Positions 25,576 through 40,400 of a DNA stretch of 64,000 bases are shown in pieces. The stretch is from NCBI GenBank assembly GCA_034008185.1, contig CM067081.1:28580806-28644805 (forward strand), read 5' to 3'. Position 1 is the stretch's first letter; each line of letters opens with the position of its first letter. A program made the translations under genes and the position numbers. The stretch is from Gorsachius magnificus. Lineage: Eukaryota; Chordata; Aves; Pelecaniformes; Ardeidae. A model generated the notes under the pieces. The model did not search any database and was not told the origin of the DNA. It saw nothing but the letters and a program-made list of their open reading frames with translations.

Positions 25576-28500
25576 ACATGCTTACAGAGATCTCCTTGTA
25601 CTTCTCAGGATATCAGAAATGAGACGGAAAGACCCCTGCGTACGGTCTATTAGGGACCATAAGGTCCATAGTAAGTCTGAACTTGGCTACTGCCATGACA
25701 CCACTATATTTCTAGATGAGACAAGAAGAATGATAAGTAAGGTCTATAAGAGTTATTCTAGTCACCATGTCTTCTTAAATGATTTTTTTGTAAATTTTTT
25801 TTTTGATGACACTGATCTGTAAGGTTCAGGTCTCAGACATGGAACAGCTAGGTCTCTCTTAACCAGAGAATGATTTTACTGCATAATATAGGTATTTCTA
25901 CCAAACTAAATTAATTTTCTATCATTTTTTCCTCATTCCTCAAAGCATGTCCACACCCACATCCTGCAAACTTTTTGTTCTGTGCCAGCATGAAAAGAAG
26001 AATGGAATTTAAAAGCAAATTTTCTTTATTCATATTGTGCAATAGAACAGCAGCTAGTAGAAAAAAAAATCCTGAAATCTTAATAGCTATTAGTCAAAAA
26101 ATCCACAGAATTCAGTAAGGCTTTTCTTTTCATACATTTATTTTCATATATCAAGCATAGTTATGTTGCAAGATATGATTTCTTTGGTGTTAATGGAATA
26201 TTTCTGTCAATGCTTCATCCTGCTTCCTCTTGTCATGTGTTCTATCATTTTACTGATAAGCAGAAGACTATGGGTTTTTCAGAGAAGTCTGAAAGCTTTT
26301 AACCTTTCCACTCTTCTAAGATCCTAACTTTGACAATGTAGTCACTGTTTACCCAGTGTTGGTACAGATAGCTAATATCTGGCTGCCAAAGACAGCAGGT
26401 GTTTTGATTCATTCATCTGCCTACTGACTCAAATCACAAGCCGTTGCATTGCACATCTACCCACTGGTAGTTTAACCTAGCCCTAAGTCCATCATGTGCC
26501 TAACTCAGATACCAGTGAAAAACTACTAATGTGAAAGCCTGCAATTTGGCTTCACAGTTAGTGGCTACAGTGGTGAGCCATACCATTGGAGGAGGTTTTA
26601 CCTCAGTCTCCTCCTACCCATTACCCAGATTTGCCTTAGCCCCCTGTTGAATATTTGTGCCTGTAGTAGCCTGGGGAGCATGTCAGCTCATTAGATATAG
26701 GTCACTTTAAGATGAGGTTAGTCCCTTTCTGAGCTCTGTTGGCTCTATGAGTTAGATATTTAGGAGCATGGAAGACCTTTTGCAGCTGGAAGCTTGATAA
26801 ATTACCTTCTAGCACCTCAAATGATGCCAGATGCCTATGCTTATGCAGTTAAATTCTGCCCTAGATCTCCACCGATTATAGAAGGTGCTCCCATATAGAC
26901 ACTATGCTTAAATTGTGGGTATCCACCGTTATACAAGTGCACCAGAAGAATGTACTAAGAAAGGTGGTACCTGAAAAGCTTGATGACCAGTGTATCTGTA
27001 GTCAGAGCTCAGGGCTATACCAACAGAAATCTTAGTTTTAGAAAATTCTGGCAATATTCTGTCCCTTCTAACCCAAATGACTGGCAGCCTCAGATATTTC
27101 GAGAAAATGAAGAAGGACGTCACTGCTTTCAAGATTGAATTTATGTGCTAATACTGTCCAGGTAGATGTCGTTTGCAAGATTATGTAACTGTAGGAGTCA
27201 TCAGCATAAAAAAGTACTATTATCTCTTTTAGTATTAGAAGTTCATGTTTGAAATGATCGCTAAATTTGCTTATTTCCTTTTCAATATATATATGTAGGG
27301 AAAATAAGAGAAAGTTGTACGCTCATTAAATCTACAGCTGATTTTTAATGGTGCTTTTTCTCATCTTGGATAACCTTATCAACAGAGTAAATCCTTTCAT
27401 GTGTTTTTCAGGTAATTGGAACAAAAAACTTTTGTCAGATATAAATGATTTGTTTACAAACTCATCACTGTGGGTGGGATTCACCTTCTCTAACTTCAGC
27501 CATCTACTACATATAACATCTGAGTTATTTTCCCTAGGGTACCTTTGTCAGCAGAGTTAAAAATTGTCACTTAGGGAAATGCATTCATATTTTCCTTAAG
27601 TATAGAAGGACTTCATAGTGACTGGCTCAGATATAGTCATCAACATGGTAAACATCTAAGATCTTTGCTGATAACAAGGCATGTTCGCACCAGGACTAGA
27701 AACACATCCTTTAGGGGAACCTCAGCGTGTTGGAAGGAAATGTGGTGTATCAGGAATTCAATCAAAATATACATGGTTTCCTGATGTTTTTTTCAGGACC
27801 AATGTGCTCTTCTGTCAAGACAAAAGGTAATTTCTTTTAGCTAAACCAAGATACATAGCAGGTGCTCTTGAATTACTGTGAGTCTGGAGATGAAACTAGC
27901 ACACTGGGTAGTTCTGCATCACCGGCTGGTCAAGGAGCTGTGGGAGCATGTCGGGGAAGAGTTTGCTATGTTTATTGAAATGGAGGTAAAACTGGTTTTC
28001 TTTTGCTTTGACTACAGTTTTCCATGGTGATAGCTAACCTGAATTAGCTGTTTCAAAAGCAGTGTGTGTTTTTGTCTACTGATGACACAGATTAAATATA
28101 AGGTGACAGCTATTATGTACTGAGGCAAGTTGTATGCATTAATAATATGTTTACCATTACCAGAAAGCACATGCACTCTCTCAGGCCTGCATGAGTGGTC
28201 TAACTACACTAATAGCTGTTTTGTTGTGACAAAAAAAGTCTTGATTCTTAAATTATTTAATATTTTCTTGGTAAACTGACTTTTAGAGTTAATATGCTTC
28301 TGATGTTTGCATCCATTATTTTATGGCAGCACAGCATGAAACCATGGAGGGGGAGCCCAGTTCTCCTCTTACTTTCATATGTGTCATCATGGAATAGTTC
28401 CATATTCAAATCAAGTGCTGCTGCAACAGTATAAAATGGGAATAACATAAGGAGACCTTAAGTGTCCAGCTCAGTGTGGATTTGCTTTCTGTATCTCTCA

Positions 28501-29873
28501 CATGTGCTTTGTCACAAAGGATTCCAGCTCCTTGGCTTGAGATGGAACTAGTAAATGCAACATGGTCATTAAAAAAAAACAAAAAAAAAAAGAAAGTAAA
28601 TTTCTACTTTATGTAACAAAGCACATTATTTTAGGAGTGACTTTCAGTATTAGAAAAGTAATGGGAAAGGAGTTTCCCTCCTTAAGAAAGAAGAAAATTT
28701 GTAGCCAATCTTTTCTGTTGTATCCAGCTTTCTCTATGTATAATTAGCCTAAATTCACACACTATGTGCATAAAATGAAAATGTTACCAGAAAACTTTGA
28801 TATATATCATTCATGAAGATTTTTTTTTTTCCTGACTGGTTGTTTGAAAATCACAGTTCATATCTGAACCATTCATACTGATTTTCGTAGCTAAACCTCC
28901 AAAGTATCCATCCTCTAGCTTAATTACTCCCAGAATTAAGCACACTTTCCTGGTGCTACCCTTGAAATGTGGTATCATCCTTGGCTTTTCCATAGTGTGC
29001 ACATGAAGTTCTGGGCAAGTCACTTCACCTAAACCTTCAATGGAAAACGTCAAACTGCACGTTTTGCATTTTCTGTATGTCTAACGTGAGAGACTAAGGA
29101 CTGATTTTCAGGTAGAGTAAGTCAATGGCAACTGCAAATGAAGTAATGTCGCTTATATAATGTGTTGCACAAGCTCATATGCTCTGAAAAATGAGCTTCT
29201 AATTAGTTCCAAATTGTCATTTTAAAATAGTGAAAACATTGCATCTCGTTTTCTTCATACCTTACTCCTAGAGCCATAAAACTGAGGTTAGTATCATCTT
29301 TTACTGCTCTGAAGTTTTCAAAATGTATTGTATTAGGGCATGGAGCTATCTGCACAGCAATGAGAAGAAAATAAGCATAACTACTCATTAATTTGAATAT
29401 AGTAACTATTCACTCTTGTGCAAGAAATGAAGGCTGGTGACCTTTCGATAATATGCAGTCACATACTTACAGACCAAATTATTAAAAAGAAAATTCTGGC
29501 AGTCTTCATTCTGTCACTTCCCTGCTTTTAAATACTCGTCTTTGTGATTCTAATCTTGTTCTTTTGATGTGGGGGTTGGGGTTTCTTTTTGTTCTGCAGT
29601 TTCAGCTGCTAAGACAATAGACTCTACTGTTTTCATATGATGACATGCAGGAATTTTAGGTCATCTTAGGACACGGTTTTAGTAAGAGACAAAGAGAGAC
29701 AAAGGGGTCCCCTTCTCTAGTACTCATGCAGACCGGATCATCTCCTCTCTGTTCTCCGAATGAGCGGACAATTCTTTGGGGGAATACGGTTCTGTACTCA
29801 CAGGACAAGTGTTTGTTCCCCATGTGGTTAAACCTCTGGTAAATGGAGGATCAAGAAAATTGCTGGTTGGTTT

Positions 29874-29890
29874 TGGTTGGTTGGTTGGTT
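29874..29890. repeat. TTGG microsatellite
   Basis: Four TTGG units ending in TTTT, just after a separate GGTTGGTTTT motif near 29865. Confidence 0.7.
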
Positions 29891-30689
29891 TTACGTTTTC
29901 CTCTTAGTTCAAGCACATGTACAAACTTGTGAGCATGGAACTTACCACTCATTCTCTGTTTTTTAATTATGTGCTTGTGCTATAATTTGTAATGTATAAT
30001 GTGATCAGAAAAAAAAAATCCAGTGCTTTTCTCTCTCAGGTGAATGCTCAAACCATTAGAGTGCAACTCAAGCTACCTTTCATTTATGTTGAAGTTCAAA
30101 AGCATAGTTTTGAATTTATGAACTAAATTATGATTTCAATTCAAGTATCCCACTGCTTAGGTCAGGGCTGTGATATAAATGATGAGGTTTATGTCTTCCA
30201 TCAGTTTTAAAAGAAAAAAGAATCTGCTGCCATTTTCACTGCAGACATGGATCCCTCCACTCCATGAGAAGAGACTTTGGAAGCCATCTGGTGGGTTAAG
30301 ATGTTAAATAAACGGGGATGATCTGGTTTGAAGGTGAGCTAGGACTGAGGTTCTCAGGTGGGGCAATTCTGAACAGACTTGTAGCCTCAGAGGAACACTG
30401 AAGCAGAGCACAGATGCCTCTAGCGTTCAGCCGAGACATATTTAAAGAGATATATATAAGGTATTATCTGGGGTCAAATATTTACATTCACCCCCAACTT
30501 TTCTCTTTCTGTCTGTTTGGGTTTATTGTACTCTGTTTCGTGCCATGAATTTGCAGTGTTGCAAACAGATAAAATTTCCCAGGCTTGTCAGCTGTAGGGC
30601 AAGACAAAACATCAGATCTTCAGCAACCTCCGCTGACTTCGTTGGCTCCACTAACCCAGGCAAGCTGGAGAGTGGACTGTGAATCTAGG

Positions 30690-30711
30690 AGCCAGGGGTG
30701 AGCCAGGGGTG
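30690..30711. repeat. Perfect 11-bp tandem pair
   Basis: AGCCAGGGGTG occurs twice in direct succession. Probably a recent slippage or duplication event. Confidence 0.8.
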
Positions 30712-33700
30712 CTTGTCACAGCCTGTAAGAAAAGAATGCTATCATTTTAGTAACTTAATTCTTGTTGGTTGGTCTCATCTAGTCTAAGTCACTATAGTTT
30801 ACAAAGTAGATACAGCTGGCTTTTCTCAGTCCAGCAGTATAACAGTTTAGGCTGCCTACTTGAAAAATAACTTCACTACTTTAGAGTGAAGCCCACAAAT
30901 TAACCATTGCTGAGGTAAACACATCTTTAAATCTTACTGAGTCTGTTAGAACTGCTTGCAGCTCTGAAGAAACATGTTATTTTGCATGTGGTAATAATGT
31001 TTTGGGCCCATCCTTCCTACATGTCATGTAAACCGCTACACTCATGACTTGCAAGCTGGATTTAGAGGAGTCCAATGTAGCTAATTGCTATCAATGTGTG
31101 TACCCACATAAATTATTAAATGAATTCTATTCAGGAGAGTGGGTACTTTCAGTCACAAATATTCAGGATGTACTGGTGTCCTAGATACAAAAGGGGCTTA
31201 ATGATGTCCATCTCAGTTCATATTAAGTCTTTCCATATAAAACCCACACAAACAGCAAATAAAAATCCTATATTCCCCAGGCCCATTTCAGAAAGAAAAT
31301 AGTAATATAATGGCACTCTGATAAAAACGTTCCAGAAAAAGCAGCCAAAGGCATAATTTCTTCAAATTAATGGCATTCAACTTTGTTCCTTGGGGGCGGG
31401 TTTAGATCTTGCTCTCAAATAAGTCATTGTACTAAAATTTCAGGTCACTGAGAAACCATTGCTTTTATATCTGTTAGCTTCAGTCCCACACATGAACCCC
31501 ATAAGTCTTAGTTTTTTGTTAGTTATAATTAATTTTAAAAGTACACTGTGCTGAATAAATTGTATGACTTATTACACGCTTTAGTTATTTGTATCCATCT
31601 ACCATTCACTCTTTTTTTATGTAGAGCAATGTGTTAATCCATAGTAAGGAAAGACAAAAAGGTCAAGAAAAACATCAGTGACTGCAAAATAAAATTACCT
31701 TGTTAAAATAAAAGTGAGCCACAAGTTTCTGGCAGTAATCAGAGATAATTTGGCACTGGAGCCTGAGAGGGAGAGGTCCAGGCACTTGGGAACAGGCCAG
31801 AGTACAGAGAAGGAGTAAAAAAAGGAGTCCTGAAGCAAGCTATTATTGAATATATGCTGAGAGAGGTTGCCCCTAAGAAGTGAGTAACCTGCATTTCTTA
31901 AAGAAATGACGAGCTTGCTAAACAGTCCAGGTTTAATTTTAAAAGCATAGTTTTAGGTATTCTTAAACTGGGTTCAGTCTTTGAAAAATTTGACTCATGT
32001 CAAATGCTCCAAATGACATCGAAACCAGGTCCTCACAAAAATTGAGAGACAAAAATGAGAAAAATTTAACATTCCAGCTCACATTTGCATCAAATTTGTC
32101 TTCAACGGACAAAAATAGCTTTGGGGCATTTTTCTCAGTCAAACACCATATGAAAAGTTGCACTTCCATATGATTCTGGGTCAAGGAACAAACTATTTGC
32201 AATGACCCGCCCTGGTTTGCCAGGTCTGCAAGCTATGAAAAGTATATGATGGCTCGGTAATGATGCAACTTCTCTGCCATTCCATGACCAGATGCTGCAG
32301 CAAGTGGTGTTGGCAGGGGTAAGAGAAATAACCTCCCTGTATGCTCCAAAGATAATTGACCCTGCCTCCTACAAGCATATTGGTAATAAAAATTCTACCT
32401 ATTCTTTACAGAACTCCCCCCCCCATATACACACACGAAACACACTCCCTTCTCCTAAAAAAGAGCTTCAAAAAGTTTGCGACCCATAGAAATTATCTAG
32501 TTTACAGTTTTCTTAGAAAGCTGAAATTTAAAGAAGCCCCAAGCCTGCAGATTTGTGTGTCTTTACACACCACTGTGCTTTCCCCTGAATCTGAGATTAA
32601 ATCTGTGTATAGTTAAGCACATGTATAAAGTCTTTGTTATGTCAAAACCTTGTTTATTTTTTTCAGACTACTCTCTTGCTTTTTAAAGAAGAGGTGGAGA
32701 TTTTAAATGGGCTTAAAAGGGACGTACATGAAACTGAATTTTATTTTGAAATTTTGAATGTTCTAAGATTCCTGTCTATATTTCTATATAGTTTGAAATA
32801 AAAGGAAATTCTCTCCTAAATCCTTGTAAACTGAAATTTCAGAGCCTTGCAGCTCTTGGATGAGGTCTCTCTTCCCCCTTGCAGGCAGGGTAAATGGTGG
32901 TCCTTTCACTGTTTCTGGGTAAAAGGATTAAAGCAGCATTTATGGTATCTGCTTAGCTGGGGACCAGAATTACTAGACATTATAGGAGACAGCTGTAAGA
33001 GAAACCTTCAAAGATTTCATACTCATATGTGGCTTACAAAATGTCCTGGAGACACAGACTGGATTAGGAAGGGAGGTATTTTGGAGACAATATCCCAGGC
33101 CATGCATGAAGGAAACTGCTGTAATGTATAGGTTACATAAGTACATGTAGCCTGACCTTCTATCAGACTTCACATCCTTCTGTAAAATGCCATATTCTCA
33201 CAGGCAAAGGTCTCTAGCTGGCTTAAAAATCGATTGCAATGTTTGATTTCCAGTTTCCAGGCAGCAACCACAGCAGCAGTGGAAGCAGCTCCATTGCAGC
33301 ATTGCTGCCTGGCTGTTCACACCAAAGCCAGTCAGGAGAGAAAGTGGTTTCCCCCGCCTTTCCTCCCACTTTTGTTGGTGCAGAGCTTAAAGCCAAGCCG
33401 TGAGCCAGTGCTTGCCGCTGCGCTCCCCTCCCCAAGCCCTCCTGAGGTTCCCACCACGCTGGTCTCCCTCCTGCTTGCAGTGGGTGAGGATTCCTGCAAG
33501 TAGCACAGTTTCCCAATGGTAAATCACTGATCTGCCAGAATATTACAGGCTCTTTACTTTTTTTTTTCCCTCCCATGCATATGTTTTCTTACACTGTGTG
33601 ATATGTATTTGTCCATATTTAGCCCCTCTGCTTCTGCAAGGGAGATCTGCTGGCAGATAGAAGGGGACGGAGAACTGCTCATGCCAAAATCCTTCATGCA

Positions 33701-33916
33701 TTTGGAAAGGGGCTGATTCACAGTAAAAAGGTTTGGATGCTGGACAAATATGAAGCTTAATTGATTAATGTCTAATTGGTGTAGATTGACCTATATAGGA
33801 CTCTACCACCAGCTGAATGGTATCAGGAAGAAGCGGGATCGAGGGTCAAAGACTACCATGGGACATTTAAAAGCTGAGATTTAATAAGGTGTCAAAGTGT
33901 CTTAGAAGCCACATTT

Positions 33917-33934
33917 ACACACACACACACACAC
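33917..33934. repeat. (AC)9 microsatellite
   Basis: Nine AC units followed by a short C-run. A possible polymorphic marker. Confidence 0.85.
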
Positions 33935-34124
33935 CCCAGCTGCACTTTGCTACAAGTCTAAATGCGGCTCATATTCCAAGGCCCCTGCTCTGACATGTTC
34001 TGATATCCGGGGTTTTTTTTTCAAGTTGTCCAGTTTTAAAGGTCAAAACTATTTTGTTTTGCTTGTAGGGGAAGAGGTGAGTGGCTGAAAAAAAACAGGT
34101 AAGAACATTGAACTGAAATTAATC

Positions 34125-34470
34125 TCTCGGGAGAACTTCTCGCTCTCTACAACTATGTGAAAGGAGATTGTAGCGAGGTGGGTTTTGGTCTCTTCTTCCT
34201 GGTAATGAGTGATGGGATGAGGGGAAATGGCCTCAAGTTGTGCCAGGGCAGGTTTAGATTGGATATTAGGAAAAAAAATTTTCACCAAAAGGGTTGTCAA
34301 GCATTGGAACAGGCTTCCCAGGAAAGTGGTCGAGTCCCCATCCCTGGAGCTATTTAAAAGATGGGTAGACGAGGTGCTTAAGGACATGGTTTGGTGGTGG
34401 AATGGCAGTTTTAACAGTTGGATTTGATGATCTTAAAGGTCTTTTCCAATCTACGATTTCTATGATTTCT
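34125..34470 (+). mobile_element. CR1 LINE 3' end, frameshifted ORF2 remnant
   Basis: Same subtype as the copies at 11.8, 45.0 and 47.1 kb. An ORF2 C-terminal frame starting near 34157 reads [20 protein letters not shown] and [18 protein letters not shown]. An A-run near 34268-34276 then shifts the frame; the next frame carries [20 protein letters not shown] and [16 protein letters not shown]. The 3' end reads GATCTTAAAGGTCTTTTCC with a short ATTTCTATG tail. Unlike the copy at 11.8 kb it keeps the HWNRLP segment. Homology may extend left to about 34070 but becomes uncertain. Confidence 0.95.
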
Positions 34471-37400
34471 ACTTTCCTTTATAATAATATTTAAATCTGT
34501 CCTAAATGATTTACTGCAGAAATGGAACAACTTTCCTCACATAAATGCAGAATCACTTAATACATTTTCAGGATGATGATGAACTTATCTTTGTTCATGT
34601 CCCTATTGAATGTGAGAATGTCTGCAAAGCATGTGATCAGTAAGAACTGACCTCAGTGTGTCTAAAATGCACTGGAAATAATAAAATTATTCACGTTACT
34701 GCTACTAGAGTTACGGCTGCTAGTTTGGGCAGTGTGTTTGGGGGTGATCCTATACTCAGGACAAGCAATTTAAAATATCTGAAGAAAGGTTTATGTTCCC
34801 AGATAAGGATGCAATATTAAAGGCAGAGAAAGATGAATGGGCATTACCTTTAAAAGACATTCTGGAGGCAGGAATAAGTAACAGAGAGGAAAAGAACTGT
34901 TTGAGGGGGGGATTTCTGTTGTCAGTAAAATGCTGCGCAGATAATAAAATTTAAAGCTTTGACAGCTGTATTGAGACAGTATCTCTGCTTGCATAGATAT
35001 TCTCCCAAGCAAAAAAATGCATCTACTTTTCTTATTAATCTGAATTAAATAACTCTTGCATTTAGAAGGAAATATGCAGTCTCTTCAGCTGCTGCTGTTG
35101 TGAGTCAGTCACAGTGTCTCTAGAGATTCCTTCTGCCGCATAATCCCACTGCAGCCTTGCTCTGGAACAGGGATCTTTGCGTAAGAGCTGCAGCACAGTT
35201 ATTTTATTTTTTTTTAATGAAAATTTTAAGGAAATGTGCACAAACATCTGGGCAAGTAATAACCTCTTGATTACCTACATGAAGTAACTAATAAGCCATT
35301 TGCCACTGTTAAGAACTTATCGCGCAGCTTTATATAGAGATAACTAAATCAATTACAGGTATTCAGTCTTAAATCTGTTGGTATACAATTATGTGCCAAA
35401 GGAGTATAATCTGTCTGCAAAAAACCAATGTGGTGAGATCAGTTTTGAACCTTGCAAACACAGATTTTCCATTATAATTGTATATTTAGATAACCTTAGT
35501 TACAAAGGCCTGGTCTTCTAAAATGTGTAAGAAAGCATATATCTTCAAAGGAGGACAGATAAAGAAAAGGGGAAAAAAAAAAGGCTTCTGAAAAGCAGGT
35601 AGTCCTGTGGGCAGGGGGACTGAAGCTGCTTTTCTGGAGTTTTTGTGACCTGTGGTTGTAATAGCCAATACATGATTAAACACAAGTTCCAAGCAAGCCT
35701 GCTCCTGGCACTGTGTGAGTCACAAGGTCTCTTTCCTGAGGTATCTGTTGTCTAATAATGTAGCTGATCTGACACTACAGACTTCTTTCAGCAAGCCAAA
35801 GTCTTTGTCTTCTACGCCTCCGTTTATCTCATGATACATGTGAACTCTGTGCCCCATACCACCCTTCAGAGTGCTCAGATTTGGCTGAAATTAGCCAACA
35901 ATTTCAGGAATTATTGGTTGGGGACCAATAGACAGTTACATCACATGACTGTACATATACTATTTCCTTAGGAAAAAACCAAAGCAATGTTGTACTTTTA
36001 ATGACTTCTGGAAAAGCAATGTAGTATGGCCTTTATATTTCCTACATGATTCATCTTTTTTTAGCCCAGCACAAAACCATATCCAATTTACTTGGATTTA
36101 AGGGGACTTCCTCTCAGAAGTAGGTTTGGATACCTGACCTGAGATAGAAATCTGCACTGATCTGTTGTTGTACTTCTGGTGTTCCTAACATTAAACTGAA
36201 TGCATTTATATGAAATAAGTGGATAGATTTTAATAAAAAAATAATAATTTTCTCTGACAGGGAGAGGGATGGCAACTTTTTTCTTTGTGTGGATAAATTA
36301 CAAGAGTTACACAAATCTGAGTTTAAAGGTAGTTTGTTCCTTTGCATTATAAAGAGGCTTATTCAAGCACACTTAGTGAGATAATTCCCAGATTTTCTTA
36401 GGTGCCTAAGAGGTTTGATAGATGGAAGCTGAATGAAATGATAAGTAATTCTTCAGGTATAATATGCCACTATAACTTTTATGCATTTTGGAATAGCCAA
36501 ACTGAAAAAATGTTGGTGATCCATCTTCAATATGTGACTTCTCTGTAAGGAGCACATGTTCCCATTTTTTGGTTATTCACACCAAGAGCTCTTAGGCATT
36601 TCCATATACTCTCCATTCAACATTCTGTGTTCAGCTATGGCCTATGCCGGACAACTAAACAGGTCTGTCCCTGTCATGTCATCTACCCACCAAGTAACTA
36701 GTTTTATGTAACTGTCACCAGCCATAATTCTTCTGGCACTTCACAGTCTTCCATTAGCTCTCCTGCCCCCATCCCCCAGTCATCGCCCAGTGATCCACTC
36801 ATTTGGTTGCATGGTTTGTCCCTTGACTTTGAAGATATTCAGCTGTCTTCCTTCTTTCTTCACAAATGTCTAGGTCTCAGACTCATACTTCATCCAACTC
36901 AGACTCAGGCTTCATCATGCAGGAACTGAATTCTGAGCTGTGGTGGGCCCCTTGCAGAACAGAAGGCAATTCAGTATTGCTGTGACTCATGGACTTCAAG
37001 CACATTTGTTGTTTTATTGATCACAGTAAAAACACACAGAAAGTAGCCAAGTGCAGTGCTGAACCAGAGCCATAGATAGTATGTCAATTAAATGAAAATC
37101 AAAATGCTTTATAACAAAGTATTTAACTCCCATATTTCTCGAGGGACTTGTCGAAGGTGCATGCAGGTCTTTGATAGTCACTCTTTCTTCTCATTATCGG
37201 CCTCCTTTCCTCTTTAAAGAGTTCCCATTATTCTTTCAGCTGGAGCTAGCACTATTTTCACAGCCCACAAGTCAGTGAAGGTACCAGGAAAACCTAACTC
37301 AAAGCAGTAACCATAACCTACCCTCTTTCTCAATAGCTGTTTCTAATATGCTATACAGAATTGTAAACCTAATAGTGCTGTTATTGAATTCTGAGCTACT

Positions 37401-40400
37401 TCAAGTTTTTCTTCCTTTTTTTTTCTGGGAAGAAGTGGGAATGAGGAGAGAGAGAGAGAACTTTGAAAGATTAAGAGTGGTTTTGAGGTTTGAAAAAAAA
37501 ATCACTCTGGATATTTGAAAAGTTTGGGGGTTGTTTGGGGTTTTTTTTCCTCCTGGAAAGTAAGTGTTTTCAAATGTTGATTTGTCAAAAGTCCCTGTCA
37601 TCTAGAACAGAAAATTCACTAAACCGCTCCATATTAATAAATTGTAACAGTTGCATCAGCTAAAAATTCAGAAAGTCCACACATCTTCTCAGCTTTTCTC
37701 AGAAGCTGTATTTCTTTCAAACAACCCATACTCAGTTGTTCTGTGACTATAATATTGTGTATGACGGTTCTTTCACTTCACCTTTAACCCTGCTTTTCAC
37801 TTAGCATCTTTGGTTCCCCAGGGGAGTGTCAGAGCCGGCTAGGATCCCGTAACAGTGCCCAGCGCTGTAGTTCCCATGTACCTTGGAATGAGCAAAGAGC
37901 AAAGTAACCCATGATGGAAGTGGCAATGAGGGGCTCTCTGGGAATTAACAGTGGAAGAGTTGTGGAGGAAGCCCCTAATTTAAGACAAAGGAATTGGAGA
38001 ATTGATGGTTGAGAAAGAAAGAAAAGGTGTAAAGGATAAATCGGAAAGGGGATCAAACACTGGCATGAAGGAGGGATGGGAAGTGGTTCAGCTAGCTGCT
38101 GAGTTGGTGTTTGGAGGATGGAGATAAATGTCCTTGTATTTAGCTTTAAAGTAATATTTGAAAGATTGAGATCAAAACCAAATATTGGTCCAAAGCCAAA
38201 TGTCCATACCCACAGTGTTTATCAATGCATAAAGGCTTTAGACAGAATAGCAACAGGCTTTTGAGAAATGCTTAATAGAGAATAGAGAATGGCTGGCTCA
38301 ATTCTGTGCTCACGAGACTGGTCAAATATCCAGAGAGAAAATGTAATCCCCAGTTTGACATTATCTCTTCCCATGAAGTGCATAACATACATTTAAGCAT
38401 CAGGAAAAATTACTCTAAAATATAAATATTATGGATACATGAAAAAGGGCTGGATTACATTTTAGTTTTATTTAAAATAACCGTGCTGTTATTGGATATA
38501 TATGGAGTAATCCAAAATGAAGTATCCTGAATCAGTGATACATTACTTTATTTTTTAGTTGCTATCCTCTCTCCCACTGATTCAACAAACCATTAAAAAA
38601 AGAGACATTTATATTGAAATGTCAAATTTCAGTGTTAAGGACTAATTTATATCTACAATGTAATATATGAAACATATTTGGGAATTCAGTTCCAATGCTC
38701 TTACAGTGCCATCTGCTGAAAAGCAGATAAGGCTAAAAAGCATTTGGCAATTCATTCTTGCTAGGATATCTGTGAATCCTTGGTCCATCCTGCATATTTT
38801 TCAGTCATTTATGCCCTACAATATCACAACACAAAATCCATAGCCCTGGTACAGGAGGAGCTGTAAACAACTGCATTTACCCATATCATTAAGTGTAAAT
38901 CACTGAAAGGTAAGCATGTACTTAACTGTCTCAAACAAGAGGATGGTAGCGGTGCTTAAGGTTTAAATTGGTTTATGTATATGCACAGTGCAAGGGCTAG
39001 ATATCAGGCATCAAGAATTTTACCCTCTGTCAGGTTGCGTCTAATAAAGCAGCCTAAATTTATCAAATGCCATTACACTTAAGAAAAAGCAAGCTGATAT
39101 GTGTTGGCTAAAAATTTATAAATTGACTTCAATTCCTATATCTAGAAATGCTTCCCTAGCATGTTACTAGTTCTTTTACAATGAACAAGAAAGACTGCGT
39201 GCATTAAGGTAAGCTTTTGTAGCAGCCTGAATTTGGGGCGTGTGATAGCAGCCCACTTGTCTGAACTAAAGTTGATTTCTTTTTTTTTTTTTTTCTTTTT
39301 TTAATCAGCAGTTGATCTGAGATTCAAATTGGTTCTTAATTACAGCTGAATATTTTTGTGCTGCCTGCTGTGTTAAGGAGACTCATCCTTCATTCTTTTT
39401 ATATTTGTTTATAAATTCCTCTGGCTTCTCAGTCCACAGTAAATCCAATTTTCAACAAGTATTACCTAAGATCTGGTTAATAAGCTCAAACCTGTGTACA
39501 TGCATCTCCACTAGAAATGCAGTGATTTTTTTGGTGTACATATAGATGTACATTATCGTGTCAGTGAAAATCAGATGTATTCTTCCCTCCCCCAGCTCCA
39601 AGTGATGTTTGAAAATGCAGTGTATACAGCATTATCCTCCTGCTTGAAAAGTTTATAACAGTCATTTTGAGAAGAGGAGTAATATTTATAGAATTACTAT
39701 TCCAGTAATTAATCATAAGCTGCACACTGTCACAGTGGACATTTCATAAATAACCAAGAGGCTGAAATTCATTTTCATAGGTTCTTCCATGAATAATTTA
39801 GACTTGTAAAAGCAAAGTCAATCAGTAACTCGCTGAAAGAGAGAAAGACTGAATTTCAATTAACTCTGTCAACCAGCATGACTAATTCTACCCACAGTTC
39901 AACCAGTGTGGGACATGCCCAAGTTTTGCTCAGAAGTACTGAGCACTGTCTCAGGATCTGGCAGGTGACAGTGTTCAAAGGGGGTTGTATGGGTTTTTTG
40001 CTAATATTAGGTGTGAATTGCCCAAGTTAAGCAAAAATTACAGAGTCACGGATTTAAGATCGTGTCTTCCTAGTTTGCTTCTTCAGGGTGAAAATTCCTA
40101 TGTAACTGGATTCAGAGACCTGAGCTAGTGTCCCTAAATTCTGATTACTGATGTAAGATATGCTTACTCCAGAGGCTAAGTCAAAACAACTGAATTTCAA
40201 CTCTGTTTATGACCTGTGCTGTGGCAAGCCTCTTTCCCTCTTCTCTCTTCCATATTTCTTCACTTTGGAGCTTCTGATGGCTAATATTAGGCTCTGTGAA
40301 TGCACCTTCAAGCTACTCCTTTCCCAGTGCCTTTCTCTGTTTAAAGCTCTTGTAAATGATGAAACAGCACTTCGTAAGGTATGAAGAAGGTCTGGGGTAA

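Larger units (their letters stand above)
25576..34124. other. Long repeat-poor AT-rich stretch, no gene recognised
   Basis: About 8.5 kb in which I see no coding region, RNA gene or recognisable transposon. Small items: an A-rich run at 28569-28591, TTGG repeats at 29874-29890, a tandem 11-bp pair at 30690-30711, and (AC)9 at 33917-33934. A GC-richer patch lies at 33240-33510, with an 89-codon plus frame and a 117-codon minus frame that show no domain. The near absence of recent insertions contrasts with 5-12 kb and could reflect either chance or selective constraint. Confidence 0.5.

Noticed and set aside
33230..33510. GC-richer patch with an 89-codon plus frame and a 117-codon minus frame
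   Set aside because: No domain, no second copy in the window and no LTR ends seen, so I left it as unclassified unique DNA.
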